Assembly: GCA_942486035.1 (NCBI GenBank)
Contig: CALNXK010000350.1
Location: 75,001-139,000 of the forward strand
Direction: 5' to 3'
DNA: 64,000 nt
DNA from: Porites lobata
Taxonomy: Eukaryota; Cnidaria; Anthozoa; Scleractinia; Poritidae
Shown here one piece after another: positions 1-11,122 of this stretch. Both the position numbers and the translations under genes were made by a program. Position 1 is the stretch's first letter. Every line of letters begins with the position of its first letter. Under the pieces are notes generated by a model. It made no database searches and was not told the DNA's origin. It saw only the letters and a program-made list of their open reading frames with translations.

Positions 1-1100
1 TCAAGGCACCCAAAAAAAAAATCTACGACAACCCACATGAGAGCCAAGTTCATTTAATGCGATACAGTCAGAATTATCGAAAGTTATGAAAAACGTCTTT
101 TGGGTTAGGGGTGGGGCGGGAGGGGGTGGTAGGTTTATAGCCACTGAGAAACTCATCAAATTCCATCTACTACATCCTATTCAGTAAATAGTCGGTACAA
201 ATTAGATAAATTAAAAGTAACAATAAAAATATAAAAAAAGATAAAGAAAGAAAGTTCATGCATTTAATACCTCTGAACAGTGTGCTTTACATATGTTACA
301 TTTTCTATATTTTTCTATATTTGTCAGTACATGTTCTTCTTAGAAAGTGAAACAGCGCCCAAGAGTAATCGAGACTCCCTTATTAGGACAGGGGCCAAGA
401 TACTTCTTCAATCATTATCCAGGACACTGAATTCCACCTGGTGCTAGCATCACCCAGGGTATCACCGCCACTACACTGTCCTACCCATAATTCCACTCTA
501 ACCGCGCCTTGTGGGATGTTTTCACAGTACCCCTCAGATGACAGATGACTATGCAGATTATGATTTTTTTGAGCATAAGTATTCCAGACCCTCATGTTTC
601 CCTGGAATGCAACTCTGAGTACTGAGCTAGAATGTGGTTTGTTAAACGCACAGTCCTGGAATATGATCAAACGTGCTTTACTGAGTCGATCGACAGGGTA
701 ATGATCGATGTCAAAAGAGTATATGGGACAGAGAATTAAGGAATCTTATTGCGTTGAATGGGATATATGAATCTCATTCAAGTTACATGTATTTTTAGAG
801 CTTGTAACTAAACGGAAGTCTGATTCCTGGAAAATCCGCATATCTCAATTGATTGTTTGAAACGTCATCGAGTTCACATGCGACTGCCTCAAAGCAAACA
901 AAGCAGAATATTTTAATATTTTAATTAATGGCGACACATCAAGAGAATATAATACCTCATTATTTTTTCTTGACATGAAAATTGAATGAAATTGAGAACG
1001 TCTCTGGAAACCACCCCCCATGAATTTCAAGCGTTTTTTAATGTTCTGCTACATAGGTTTCAGACTAGCTTCCGCAAATTCTCCTCTACCGAGACCGCCC
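1..1100. repeat. Left arm of a 1.1-kb direct duplication
   Basis: This stretch is repeated in the same orientation at 61672-62795. Shared landmarks run in the same order: the GGGTTAGGGGTGGGGCGGG tract, a decayed CTHRC1-like exon, and the start of a LINE reverse transcriptase. Differences are scattered substitutions and small indels, so the copies are related but not very recent. They bracket about 60 kb holding the whole gene array. Confidence 0.85.
383..655 (-). pseudogene. CTHRC1-like exon 3 relic (head domain with internal deletion)
   Basis: The frame runs from a splice acceptor (attccag before GAC) through DCAFNKPHSSSVLRVAFQGN to EGYCENIPQGAVRVELWVGQ and a TAA stop, so both ends match exon 3 of the intact copies. 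The centre is missing: about 30 residues between GNMRV and SEGYC are gone, including the CNRWYFKFNGNECSG core with two cysteines. The frame is open (91 codons), but loss of the core makes a working head domain unlikely. With the exon 2 relic at 2854-2995 it probably formed one gene, now split by a LINE. Confidence 0.8.
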
Positions 1101-2541
1101 TTTTATCCGCCTAGTTGATCAGCTGCTCTTCGACTTGGACAGGAACGGAGCATCGGGGCTTGTGTTTATTGACTATAAAAAGGCTTTTGACCTCATAGAC
1201 AACGGTCTGCTCTTAGAGAAATTGAAAGCCTATGGGGTACGTGATAACGCGCTGGACTTACTACGCAGTTATCTAAGTGGACGCACACAGTATGTACACA
1301 TCAATGACTGCCATTCCTCCCCTAGAACTTTGTCGGCTGGAGTACCACAAGGGAGCATTTTGGGCCCCATTTTGTTTCCCTTGTTTATTAACGATCTGTC
1401 ATCGACAGCACAGCATTCTACCGTAGACATCTATGCGGATGACACTACTCTCAGTTTATCATCAGACGTGACTAATGACCCTACTGCCATGTCATCAGCC
1501 CTTCAACAGGACTTAGATGACGTCTCACGATTGTCGGCTGCCAACAAAATGGTTACAAACGCTACGAAGACAAAATGTCTCCTTTTTACATGGAAACGTA
1601 TACCATGCAAGCTTGAAGATTGTTCACAGGAACTCAAACTTGATAACTCGAACATAGAACAGCTTGATAGTCAGAAACTCTTAATTAGGGTTACTATTGA
1701 CAAACACTTAACCTTTGATGTACACGTTGAGGAACTGTGTAAGATGTTATCCCAGAGAATAGCGGTTCTTAGAAAGATAAGGAGATTCATCCCTATTGAA
1801 CAGCGCATACTTTACTACAGTGCTATGATCAAACAAGTAATGCTGTATGGGTCAACTATCTGGTAAAACTGCTCAGCTGATAACTTAACGAGAATCCTCA
1901 AGCTGCAAAACCGTGCTGCCCGAATAATGTTAGGAGTTGACACAAGATCAAATTGCGTAAATCTCTTTAATAAATTAGGGTGGCTCCCAATTTATGACGA
2001 AGCTAAAGTTAATAAGTGTTCGCTAGTCCCTAAGCGCCTACAAGGAAACTGCCCCAGCTACATGTATGACCTTCTTAAATGCTATGCAGATTTACCCTCA
2101 CGCAGTAGGCAGCAGTATAGTGCCTTAAACCTCTTCTACCCCAGATATAAGGGGGAGAACTTTTAGCGTGTCCGCGACCAGGCTCTGGATTTTTTTAAAG
2201 AGATACAATGACGTTGATCATTTTTATTAGCTTAAGTGAAACTTCATTTTATTTCTTAGTTTTATGCTAATCCGGCATTTCACAACCTTCCTCTCGCTTG
2301 ACCCATCCTAGTTGTATTCTTATTGTAATTATAGTTTTGAAGATATTCATTGTAAGGATATTATATAATTGTAATACAGTCTTTACTCTTTTTAGTCTTA
2401 TTCATATAATGCTTATAGTTATTTTTCTTTAACGACATGTTTTTTTGGTTACTTAGTTTTTGTTTTAGAGTTTTAGTTTGAGGGTCACTAGTTATTCAGT
2501 TGAAGACTGTCCCGTGTTACCCTCGTTAAATAACGTTGATT
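1031..2541 (+). mobile_element. Non-LTR retrotransposon (LINE) fragment, reverse transcriptase with stops
   Basis: A reverse-transcriptase reading frame starts abruptly at about 1058 (FRKFSSTETALL), shifts frame near 1107 and continues with VFIDYKKAFDLIDN, GVPQGSILGPILF and the catalytic YADD (1432-1443). An in-frame TAA at 1864 interrupts it after GSTIW. The same frame resumes with LKLQNRAARIMLGVD and meets TAG at 2164. The order and spacing are those of Jockey/CR1/L2-type LINE ORF2 C-termini. The 3-prime end is probably near 2541, where the sequence GTTAAATAACGTTGATTA resembles other LINE tails here. It is 5-prime truncated and inactive: one frameshift and two stops. Confidence 0.88.
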
Positions 2542-2853
2542 ATACCAGCTGTTGCAGCTAAGATTACCTCCTAATTTAAACTTGGTAATAGCTTAAAGTT
2601 TTGTTGCCCATATCCATATGGTCAGGAATCATTTTACTCATGTACAATGGCTTTCCTATTTTCTACCCACAAGAAACAAAGTCAAGTGAAATGTAATTTA
2701 ATTTTAATCTTTGTTATGTGTTGGAAAATGTATCACTTTGGAAAAATTCCATGAATGTGAGTGGGGACGTTCTTTTTGAAAATATTTTATTCGAAAAGGA
2801 ATGAATTATCTTTGCAGTGTGTTATTCATGATTCTTATTCCATTTACGTATAC

Positions 2854-2995
2854 CTTAATTTTCCCTTTATCAGTACCGCTTTAGCTACCTGATTTCCACA
2901 CACATTGTTTCCACTTGGTTTGTGTTACTACACTTGCTTGACTTGCTTTGGCGCTTTCTCCTTTCCCTCCATCCTTTGTCTCCTTTTCTTTCTAT
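2854..2995 (-). pseudogene. CTHRC1-like exon 2 relic (3-prime half)
   Basis: Minus-strand sequence reads GESAKASQ, then TKWKQCVWKSGS, a TAG stop, SGTDKGKIK and a GT donor, matching the end of the collagen exon in the intact genes. The nonsense codon and a disrupted collagen frame make it non-coding. Intron-2-like sequence lies on its 3-prime side (about 2580-2850). The collagen half that should precede it is replaced by the large repeated block 2996-5560. Confidence 0.75.
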
Positions 2996-5560
2996 TGTAA
3001 AAATGACAACTGTAGATAGTCTACATTAGCTTTCTAAAGATCGCTGAACGAACCATTTGAAACCTTTTGAGTTTAATCAGGGTCACCTATTGAGAATATA
3101 GTTTATAACCTCTTAAGCATAGCATTGTTGACCGTAATTTAGTAATAAACAGTACATATAAGCATATTTTTCTCCCCTAAAAATTTTTCATCTGTTCAGA
3201 TTTCCTAGCTAAGATAGTGATCCGAAAATTATAGGGATCAAAACTTGCCTTATCGAAAATTTCAGCCAGAAAAAAGGCTCCCGAAAATTCTAGATGACCT
3301 TTTTGGGGTCAAAATACGTTAAAAATTATACCATTTTTTAGATGTTCGAAAATCCTAGCAGAAGCAAGCAAGCAAGAAATTTTACAACAAATTCTCAAAA
3401 AATTCTAGATCTCAAATCGTCTTCCGAACAGATATTTTCCGAAAATTGACGTTCAACCTACTGAGGTTGTTACCAGATTAGATCACTGATTAAATCATTT
3501 AAAACTTACAGATTCAATTGATGTTTATCATTTGCTAACTAATTTTGGAGGTTAAGTTATTTTTATTTGGATCGAGTATAGCTTGAGTTTAAAGCTAATC
3601 AAGACCGAGAGAAAATCAAAGGATCAATTCTCTACCATAAACTTTTTCAGAGTGATCTCAGAAGTAGAAATTTATCTTTTCATTCTTCGTTCTTGTCTAC
3701 ACATGTATGAATTATTAGCCACCGGTCTCGTAATAATATTCTGTTGAAACAATGGAAACGGTGCCTTAATTTCCATGTACTTATTCAGCTTCCTTGAGTG
3801 AGACCCCAGTGCTACCTGGGTTAATCAGATGCAAGCCATGCATCGGATGTGCATATCGAATTGTAATTTTAAAATGATTTGAAAACGCCTTATCGAATAT
3901 AAATAACTATGCTTGTTGGGGCTTGAGAATTAGCATAAGATTGAGCGTGAGATTGTATTTTGCTATCTTTAGGTGTTGGCAAGAGAAGTTTGTGGTGCGC
4001 TGGTTTTACTGATCCGCCCAAACCATCCGGGTGGTATCGCAAATATATAGGGAACAGAACAATAGAGGAGACGTCAGCCAATCAGAAAATACTGACTACA
4101 CTATAACTGATAAAACTGATTGGACAATAACGATTCTTTTATCTTTAATTGGTTTGTTCGTTGTTGTGATTTGAAATGGCAAACGGAAGTACCTTTGAAT
4201 GAAACTTTTGCTGGCCTTCTCGTTAAATTGAAACATTTTTTAAGAAATAGAAAAAAAGAGAAAGAAACGACATTCTGATTATCAATGCTGGCATTCCCAT
4301 ATTCACTAGAATTAAACAAAGACATTTATATCGATCTGTCTTATTTTTGCGACATATATTATATCTAGCTAATTCTTCTTTGTTTTAAGGAGGCAAGTAA
4401 ACTGCGTTAATTCTTTTAATTAAAAGAACTAATCGGATGAACCGAAGCTAACCGATAAACTGTGAACATCAAATCATAATAGAAGAAAGGAAAATCAGCG
4501 ACTGTCTTAGCGGCCGACCGGTTCATTTATAGTTATAGGGCGTAAATAGAACGACAAAAACTGTAGTGTACACGAAGACTGCGTGTCATTTAGCCACTGA
4601 AATTCTAAGCTAGAGATGAGAAAACGACGTGTAAGCGACGAATTTAAAAACGAGCTAACAACGCAAAAATTTGGCATTGGTTGTCGCCAAACCAAAATTG
4701 ATTCATAGTGTGTTTATGTTTTTTGTTCGAGTTTGTTTTTAAAATTCATAAAAACAAAACTTTGAACGTGAGTGATAACACCCTTTGTTTTAGATAAAAG
4801 CTAGAAATGCAAATTGTTATTGTGGTTGCAGAAGCCATTGTTGGTTCTTTGTGGTCGGTGGTGAACTTAAAACAAGACTTACTATCATTAATTTTGTATT
4901 GTTTACTCGTTATTTTTCAAAACGGCCAAAGCGAATAATGTCCCTGCTTCAGCATTGTTTTACAGCCGATACAATGTTTCTGACATCCTTTCTAACCATC
5001 GCCATTAGCATTGTGACGTAGTGCCCACCGTACATTTTTTTTTTCCTTTTTAATTTTGGCTCAACATTGTCTCTTCATTCTTCTTTTAATAGGGAGCTCA
5101 AGCAAAGGCATTCGACGCACGTCAATAGGAAGTAAGACCTTTATCTTTCTTAATGTCATGAAACCAAAATTTCTTTTTCTAATAGTCTTAATAGAACCCT
5201 TTGTCCGAAAATTTGGGCATCATACTGCTCGGCAGAATACAGCCCAAAGATGCAAAAAACGCACTTTCGGTTGACGCACGTCTGACTCAAAACGTCTTTG
5301 TTCAAGCTCACTATTAAAATGCTGAATAATATCAACATGTAAAACGTTTTACCTCCACTTCTCCTTTCCTCACTTGATCTCCCAAACTTGAGTCAAGCGC
5401 AAGGCGCTTGAATTTGTGGTATCCCGTTCACGCGCGTCTTCATACCCCCTAGGTTTTCTTCACCTTCAGATAATTGTCATGTAATATATTCAGCCGCATC
5501 CCCATAACTCATCTACATCTCAACTCCACTGACTTTACCCGAAAAGTGAGTAGAGAATAT
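2996..5560. repeat. Large repeated block, copy 1
   Basis: No coding sequence is convincing here. The block is collinear with 23397-26150 and 34241-37030, sharing for example TGACAACTGTAGATAGTCTA, the AGCCACCGGTCTCGTAAT stretch and a final TAGGTTTTCTTCACC, with many indels. In all three places it abuts a decayed CTHRC1-like exon 2, so it was copied as part of a larger unit. Short open frames such as 4507-4695 and 5056-5274 are not conserved between the copies. Confidence 0.8.
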
Positions 5561-5604
5561 CCAGCCATGCATGTTGCCTGTTAAGGGGTGCAATGGTTGT
5601 TAAT

Positions 5605-6250
5605 ACAGTCTAACCCAGGCAACTCGAACTCTCAAGGGAAACGAAAACTAGTTCTACTTAGCGGGGAATTTGAGTTATCCGAGTAAGTTTCAGTAAAGTT
5701 TTGATCAAGGAAGAGGAAATTTAGTTCGAGTTAGCGAATAATTCTAGTTAGTATATACTAAAATAGTGGATAGTGTTTTTCGCGCGCTTTGATTGGCTAC
5801 TCAATCAGTGAATATCCTGCACTATTCACTGATTCACCTCCAGATCCTCCGAGCGAGCGACGCCAAACTCGCGTAAGTTGCAAGCAAAACTCCTTCCGGT
5901 TTGCTGCCGTAACAAACTAAGAAATTTCACAACTAATCAAGCAAGCTATGCAAGCTCGTCAATTTGTCGCTAAGAAAAAGCGACGACCGCGGCCGTTCGG
6001 TCATCGCCGCCAAAACTGTAATCGTTGGCAACAGTAAATGAGTTAAAAATCATCATTTTTGTGCTCAATTATCTCACTGTTTTATTACATACTAAAACAG
6101 TTATTCTCCTCAGTGTCGTTGGCTAGTAGTGGATATTCACCTCGCCGTTTCACGGCCTCGGTCAATCGCCACTACTAGCCACCTCCACTTCGGTAAATAA
6201 TTGTTATTTATCCGAGTCAGTTATCGCGGTTCTACTGACTGTATAAGATG
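5605..6250. mobile_element. Composite short TIR elements
   Basis: The outer halves (5608-5760 and about 6200-6243) resemble, in inverted orientation, the element at 26238-26410: AACTCGAACT motifs, TTATCCGAGT, and a terminal GGTTCTACTGACTGTAT. Between them sits a second repeat (about 5765-6195) with the motif TAGTGGATA near both sides and the phrase CACTATTCACTGATTCACC. This suggests one small element inserted in another. No transposase frame is seen. Confidence 0.5.
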
Positions 6251-6424
6251 CATGATGCTGGTCGTGACCATAAACTGGTCGCCTCTAGCTCTTACGGAAG
6301 AAAGGAAGAAGTTGCGAACAGTCCTTCGACTGCATATAGAATGATAAAAACTTATTGAACCTTATTGTCACAAAATATCTTCATTTGTTGGAGTGTCTGC
6401 CTTGCCTATTATCATTGCAAAATA

Positions 6425-6520
6425 TCGTCGTTTGTTGGAGTGCTGCACTGGTATCGCAGAGGCCAAGGGTTCGAATCCCGTACAAGTGTGTTTTTTATTG
6501 ATTTTTTTTTTTCAGGCTTT
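6425..6520 (+). repeat. tRNA-like SINE relic
   Basis: GGTTCGAATCC at 6468-6478 is a perfect RNA polymerase III B-box (tRNA T-arm type), preceded by TGCTGCACTGGTATCGCAGA and followed by a T-rich tract. A full cloverleaf cannot be drawn, so a tRNA-derived SINE fragment fits better than a tRNA gene. Confidence 0.45.
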
Positions 6521-7410
6521 CTTTTCGCGACCGAAAAAATTAAAGTTACTTCCCTCCCCTTTCGAACGCTGGCACGCATGCAAGAGATAATCAAGTTATC
6601 CAATAATCATATTCATCTTTCCAGATAATTGTTATAAATTTTACAAGGTACGTTTTTTCTCCTCAAAAATTCTTATTCGATTTTAATAATGGTTTTACCT
6701 CGAAGTGGTTAGCCACAAACTGGGAATCGTCGAGTAATCAGCTCCTGGAATCGTGCATTGATAAAAGTTTTAATTAAAGCAATATCTAATTAAATCGTTT
6801 TTTTTTTTTTTTTTTTTTCCAGCAGCTGTCCGTAAGTTCTTCCGCTGAGATGAAGGATTATATCACAGCCTTTACTTTGACTACATATTTATAAACTTCA
6901 GGAAATGAACGACAGTCTGATGTCCTACTTGCTAACCCAAAAGAGAATGAGTTCCCCGGAAATATATGCTGTATTGATAAATATTTTTCTTCCATAATGT
7001 ATCGCCTAAAAAAGTATTGCCAACTGTCAATCGCTCTCCATAACAGTCATTTTTGTCTCGTCACGCAACCGGGAGGATCTTTGTGTGACAAGACAAAACG
7101 GCTGCATGGGGGACCAATTTATTTCGCGCTCAGACGATTATTGTGTCGTCACGAAAGGTGTCTCCCCACAAAGGAACTAGAAAAGCGCTGCGCGCAAAAC
7201 AAAAGAACTGCTGCACAAAAGTGCATGAAAAGGACTAATATGTCAACATAATAATACAAAATTTTGATACTGTTATCAGAGTTTATTATTGACAATCTAA
7301 TACCATAAAAGTAGCCACAAAGGGCTAAAAAGAATATAACCGAAAACAATACTTTTGCACCTTGCGTTTTACAGTCTATATTTGAAGAATGCTATTGTAA
7401 GGAAATTGAA
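6521..7410. repeat. 3-prime flank of the gene unit, copy 1
   Basis: This stretch is collinear with 29095-29930, 44105-45310 and 54155-54990. Shared landmarks are TTATAAATTTTACAAGGT, GATGAAAGATTATATCA, the ACAAAACGGCTG region and a final TTACAGTCTATATTTG. It lies immediately downstream of each CTHRC1-like gene, so it was duplicated with it. I see no gene in it; the short frames differ between copies. Confidence 0.75.
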
Positions 7411-7505
7411 ACAAATCATTATCCGGGACACTAAACTCCACCCAGTGTAAGCATCACCCAAGGTGTAGCCACTACAATGTCCTACTGAATAATTCCACTC
7501 TGACA
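7411..7505 (-). pseudogene. CTHRC1-like exon 3 fragment
   Basis: Minus-strand reading gives SVGHCSGYTLGDAYTGWSLV and SRIMI, clearly the end of a head-domain exon. Nothing of the rest of the exon is present. It joins directly to the 3-prime flank type seen at genes B, C and D, while intact-looking exon 3 of gene A lies 300 bp away with a different flank. Confidence 0.75.
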
Positions 7506-7808
7506 GATTTGTAATACTGAAGGGTAACCTGAAGCTATACTGTTTTATTATGCATCCATTACTCTTCAAGTCAAACAAAAACGGCAAACAAACAAACAAC
7601 AAACGAAAAAAAAAAAAAACAAGCCGCAAATCCCGCATCGGAAGACATAATCTAGCAAGACGGCGACTGTAGCCACCTTAGCTAAAAATAAATTTAATTC
7701 AAATGATCAAAAATACTACTACTCCACTGTGTGCTTTACATTTTCTATATTTCTAAATGCTTTTCTTAGGAATGTAAAACAGAGACAAAGAATATTGGAC
7801 ACTCCCTA

Positions 7809-9693
7809 TTAGGACTGGGGCCCAGACACCTCTTCAATCATTATCCGGGACACTGATATATACCCAGTGTAAGCATCACCCAGGGTCGTGCCAATACACC
7901 GTCCTATCCATAATTCCACTCTAACCGTGCCTTGTGGAATGTTTTCACAGTACCCCTCAAATGACCGATGATGCAGCAGATTATGGTACCCAGATGACTG
8001 CCAGTTGTTGTAAACAACAGCCTCAATCGTCATTGGTCCACTGCATTCATTTCCATTGAACTTGAAATACCAGCGATTGCACTCGACATTATTACCCATG
8101 ACCCTCATGTTTCCCTGGAATGAGACTCTGAGCGCTGAATTAGACTGCAGTTTGTTAAACGCACAGTCCTGGAATAAAATCAAACAAATGAAACATATTG
8201 TAGGAAGGCGAGCAACCGTGTGTAATGATTGATACTAACAACTCCACTCAAGATTGTTTTTTAAAAACTCTGTAATAGATTAAATATTTGTTGTCCCTCG
8301 CCATATGGTCAGGAATTAATTTATTACGCACGATGGTTTTCCTTTTTTCGTCCATAGTAGAGGGAAATGTAACTTAGTTATTTATGTAATGTGTTGGAAA
8401 ACGGTGGGTGAGAGGGGAAACGTTCTTCTTTGAATTATTTTGATTTAGACAGGAATGAATCTTCTTTGGAGTGTGTTATTAATGATTCTTATTCTAATTA
8501 CCTTAATCTTTCCGTTGTCAGCATTGCTAAGTGATCTCCACACACATTGTTTCCAGTTGGTTTGTGGTAGTACACTTGTTTGACTTGCTTTGGCGCATTC
8601 TCCTTTGTCTCCTTTTCTTCCTTGATTTCCCACAATGCCTCGCTCTCCTTTCATTCCCACAGCCCCGCGCTCTCCTTTCATTCCCACAATGCCTCTTTCT
8701 CCTTTCATTCCCAGAAGTCCCTGTTAACCTTTCATTCCCTTAATTCCTAGGGGTCCACTCTTCCCAGGGGTTCCTTCGCGCCCTCTGTCTCCTCTTGGAC
8801 CCGGCATTCCTTGTGATCCTTTATCTCCAATTTGTCACTTTTACACCTTCTCTTCCCTGGGGTCCCTGTGGCCCCGGGACGCCCGGCACTCCCGGTATAC
8901 CATTTGTTCCTGGAATACCAGGGAAACCCAGCATAGATCGCTGAAAGTAAAGATGATTTGTAATTAGCAGAGACGAAGACGACGCGGGATCTTAAATATC
9001 TCGGGGGCTGGAAGGGGGGGGGGGGGTGTAGTACTCCTGGGAATTCTTGGTGGGGATGTGCCGCCCGGTTCTCCAAATCCTGGCTCTATTTCAGACCAAA
9101 GCTTGGGCTCTAAAATCCATACCAGTTTTAGGACCTTGTCTCTAAGAATTTATCCATGTCATTTTTACTTAGATTAATTCGCTTTCGGAAATGAAAGGAT
9201 AATTCCGTTCATACTAGCTTGTAGCTACCTCGCAAACAATGATTCCACACCAAAATGAACAAAGTCTGTACCCGCCGGCCGTCTCCCTTGTTAAAGAGGC
9301 ACGGAATGGACCTTGGACGTTATAATCCTATTTAAGGCGTTATCTCGCCTCGAATGGACTTGGATAGAATCAGAGAAAATTGACAGTTAACAATGGACAG
9401 CCTTCAGGTTTTCGAGGAAAGATCATGCTGAAGCGAGGACTTTTAAATAAACTGCCATACACTTTTAACGGGTACTATTTAGTAAATGATCATAACGACG
9501 TGCATGAGACTAGTAAAACAATTTCTGGGTGTACTTAATCTACGGGGCGGTACTCCTTTGTATATCTTTATGCATTTCTTACCTGGCATAAATCTTTTAA
9601 CTTTGAGGCGTTCTGTTGCTGAGGTGAGGTGGTTGTTCCCAGTGAACCATCAGAAAAAGAGAGAATCAGAAAGACAGCGAAATACTGAACCAT
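7809..9693 (-). pseudogene. CTHRC1-like: CTHRC1-like gene A, frameshift and stop in collagen exon
   Basis: Exons are 9583-9693, 8502-8940 and 7809-8168. Exon 1 is intact: start MVQYFAVFLILSFSDG (signal peptide), an NAS sequon, and LCQ at the donor. Exon 2 begins RSMLGFPGIPG, but one extra base near 8835 (AAAGTGACAAATTGG against AAAGGACAAATTGG in copy C) shifts the frame, and GAA to TAA at about 8734 adds a stop. The exon is 439 nt, that is 146 codons plus one base. Downstream Gly-X-Y, the NWKQC motif and the GKIK donor are intact. Exon 3 is fully open (DCAFNKLQ to GPQS), with CNRWYFKFNGNECSG and YCENIPQG. Splice sites are intact and introns are phase 0. In this family the product is a secreted collagen-tailed glycoprotein. 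I call it a recent pseudogene, or a gene that could only work by skipping exon 2. Confidence 0.85.
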
Positions 9694-9751
9694 GGCGGTG
9701 AGAGTTAAGCGAGGACACAGCGTTTTCTGAAATCAGTGCTAAGTGTTCATC

Positions 9752-9760
9752 ATTTTATAG
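9752..9760 (-). promoter_or_regulatory. TATA box of gene A
   Basis: CTATAAAAT on the minus strand lies about 60 bp before the ATG at 9693. The same TATAAAAT context, followed by a CTGATTTCAG stretch, occurs at the same position before genes C and D. Conservation at fixed distance supports a core promoter. Confidence 0.6.
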
Positions 9761-10350
9761 CAAATATTTTAAGTAAATCCTAAGCTGTTCCGGTATATTG
9801 TTTGTTTGCTTTTGCTTGCTTCTCTTTCCTTTTATGGCAATGTTTTTGCATCTTTTTATTCTCTGTTTTTAAGTCCGCTTCAGGGTACTGAAACAGGGTC
9901 AAAGGTGAACATTCCAGAAAAATTAATCAAAGGACATAAATTTTTCAAAAGCAACTTTTAAAAGCAAGTTTTATGCATGCTATCGTTTCTAACGGTATCC
10001 GATGCCAAAAATTTAACTTTGCTTTCAATCCAAGTAGGCTATGTTATATCAGAAAACGTAGCGGCTCTATTAAGCTCCAGCTAAGCAAGCGTTAACGTGT
10101 CTAGTGTTAGTGTGTTTATTTTTAAAATCCCATATCCTATACCTTGATGCCCGGGTGGGGGGAAGGGGGCTTCCTATAACAACCTATACGGGGAGGCACT
10201 GCCCAGAAGGATACCTCTTTCAATTCAGGATAAACCATTCCACGTTATTTTCAACTTTTGACATGGACAAGCTAAAGAAACCAATGGAAAGACCAGAACA
10301 CCTTTAGAAAAATTGCCAAGTCTAAAAGTCGGATTTGTTGAAAGCTAACG
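9761..10350. repeat. 5-prime flank of gene A, shared with genes C and D
   Basis: This non-coding sequence is collinear with 47242-47860 and 57200-57840. Shared landmarks are CTGTTCCGGTATATTGT, GTGTGTTTATTTTTAAA, ACGGGGA and TTGACATGGACAAGC. It was duplicated with the genes. No conserved reading frame. Confidence 0.7.
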
Positions 10351-10356
10351 AAGATA

Positions 10357-10972
10357 AGGGGTGACGAATGGTCAGTTGCGAGCAGTTCGCGAGCATGCGA
10401 GCACTGCGATTTTTTTTTGCGAGCACGAGCAGAGATAAAAAAATTGCTTTGCGAGCACACGGTGAGCAGTTTAGGGAGTACAGCTCGCCAGCAGCGAGCA
10501 CTTCTTATATAGAAACAAGATCCTCTTGTCAGAACAGCCTCTTCTGGAAGAATCCTAAAGCTTCCAAACCGTTTTTATAGAAAACACGGCCTAATTAAAG
10601 CCCAGTGAGTAGAGCGGTAGAGAAACTCAGAAGAACTCAAGGTGACAATATCTTCTCTTTGTAACCATATATAGCTACAATGTAGATTAGCCAATTTATT
10701 ATTTATCGTTGTCATTTATCGCGTGCATTTACACTGAACTTGATAGCCATATTTATGGGAATTAAGCACCATACAGAATTACATTTACTTTAACCCAAAC
10801 ATGAAGGATTTACAAAATTTCGAGCAATACTGACAAGAAAGCGATCATGCGAGCAACTGCAAAAATTTGGGGAGCACGAGCAAGCGAGCACTCGTTTAAA
10901 TTTTGCGAGCAAATCGAGCAAGGTAAAATTTTGCGAGCAGTTAAAAATTTTCATGGACCATTCATCACCCCT
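10357..10972. mobile_element. 616-bp TIR element rich in GCGAGCA, 6-bp target duplication
   Basis: The ends are AGGGGTGACGAATGGTC and its near-perfect inverse (GACCATTCATCACCCCT), flanked by AAGATA on both sides (10351-10356 and 10973-10978). The paralogous sites near 47870 and 57850 lack it. The interior has clusters of GCGAGCA/GAGCACGAGC motifs near both ends and no plausible transposase, so it is non-autonomous. Confidence 0.8.
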
Positions 10973-11122
10973 AAGATATAGCTCCTCAATGTCGCGAAAT
11001 TTTACAGACGTTTGTATGGTGCTGGCCGGGCGCAAACTTGCTCCCCCCCCCCCTCCCCACCCTCCACGTACAAACGTCTGTCAATTTAATTTTTGCAACT
11101 TTATGGAGCTGTATCTTTGCAC
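10973..11122. mobile_element. Small inverted-repeat element, copy 1
   Basis: AGATATAGCTCCTCAATGTC with TTACAGACGTTTGTA is mirrored by TACAAACGTCTGTC and TTTATGGAGCTGTATCTT, giving a stem around a C-rich centre. Copies lie at 47868-48003 and 57850-57992, always upstream of a CTHRC1-like gene, so it was inherited with the duplicated unit. Confidence 0.6.

Noticed and set aside
2996..5560. Idea that the large block is an autonomous transposon
   Set aside because: No terminal repeats or target duplications were found, and all three copies keep the same CTHRC1-relic neighbour, which fits segmental duplication better.
6450..6500. Possible tRNA gene
   Set aside because: Only the T-arm/B-box matches. 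No acceptor stem or anticodon arm could be folded, so a SINE relic is preferred.
9486..9701. Plus-strand frame opposite exon 1 of gene A (and matching frames at 31637 and 46899)
   Set aside because: Antisense shadow of the signal-peptide exon. The real exon is on the minus strand, with an ATG, hydrophobic core and GT donor.
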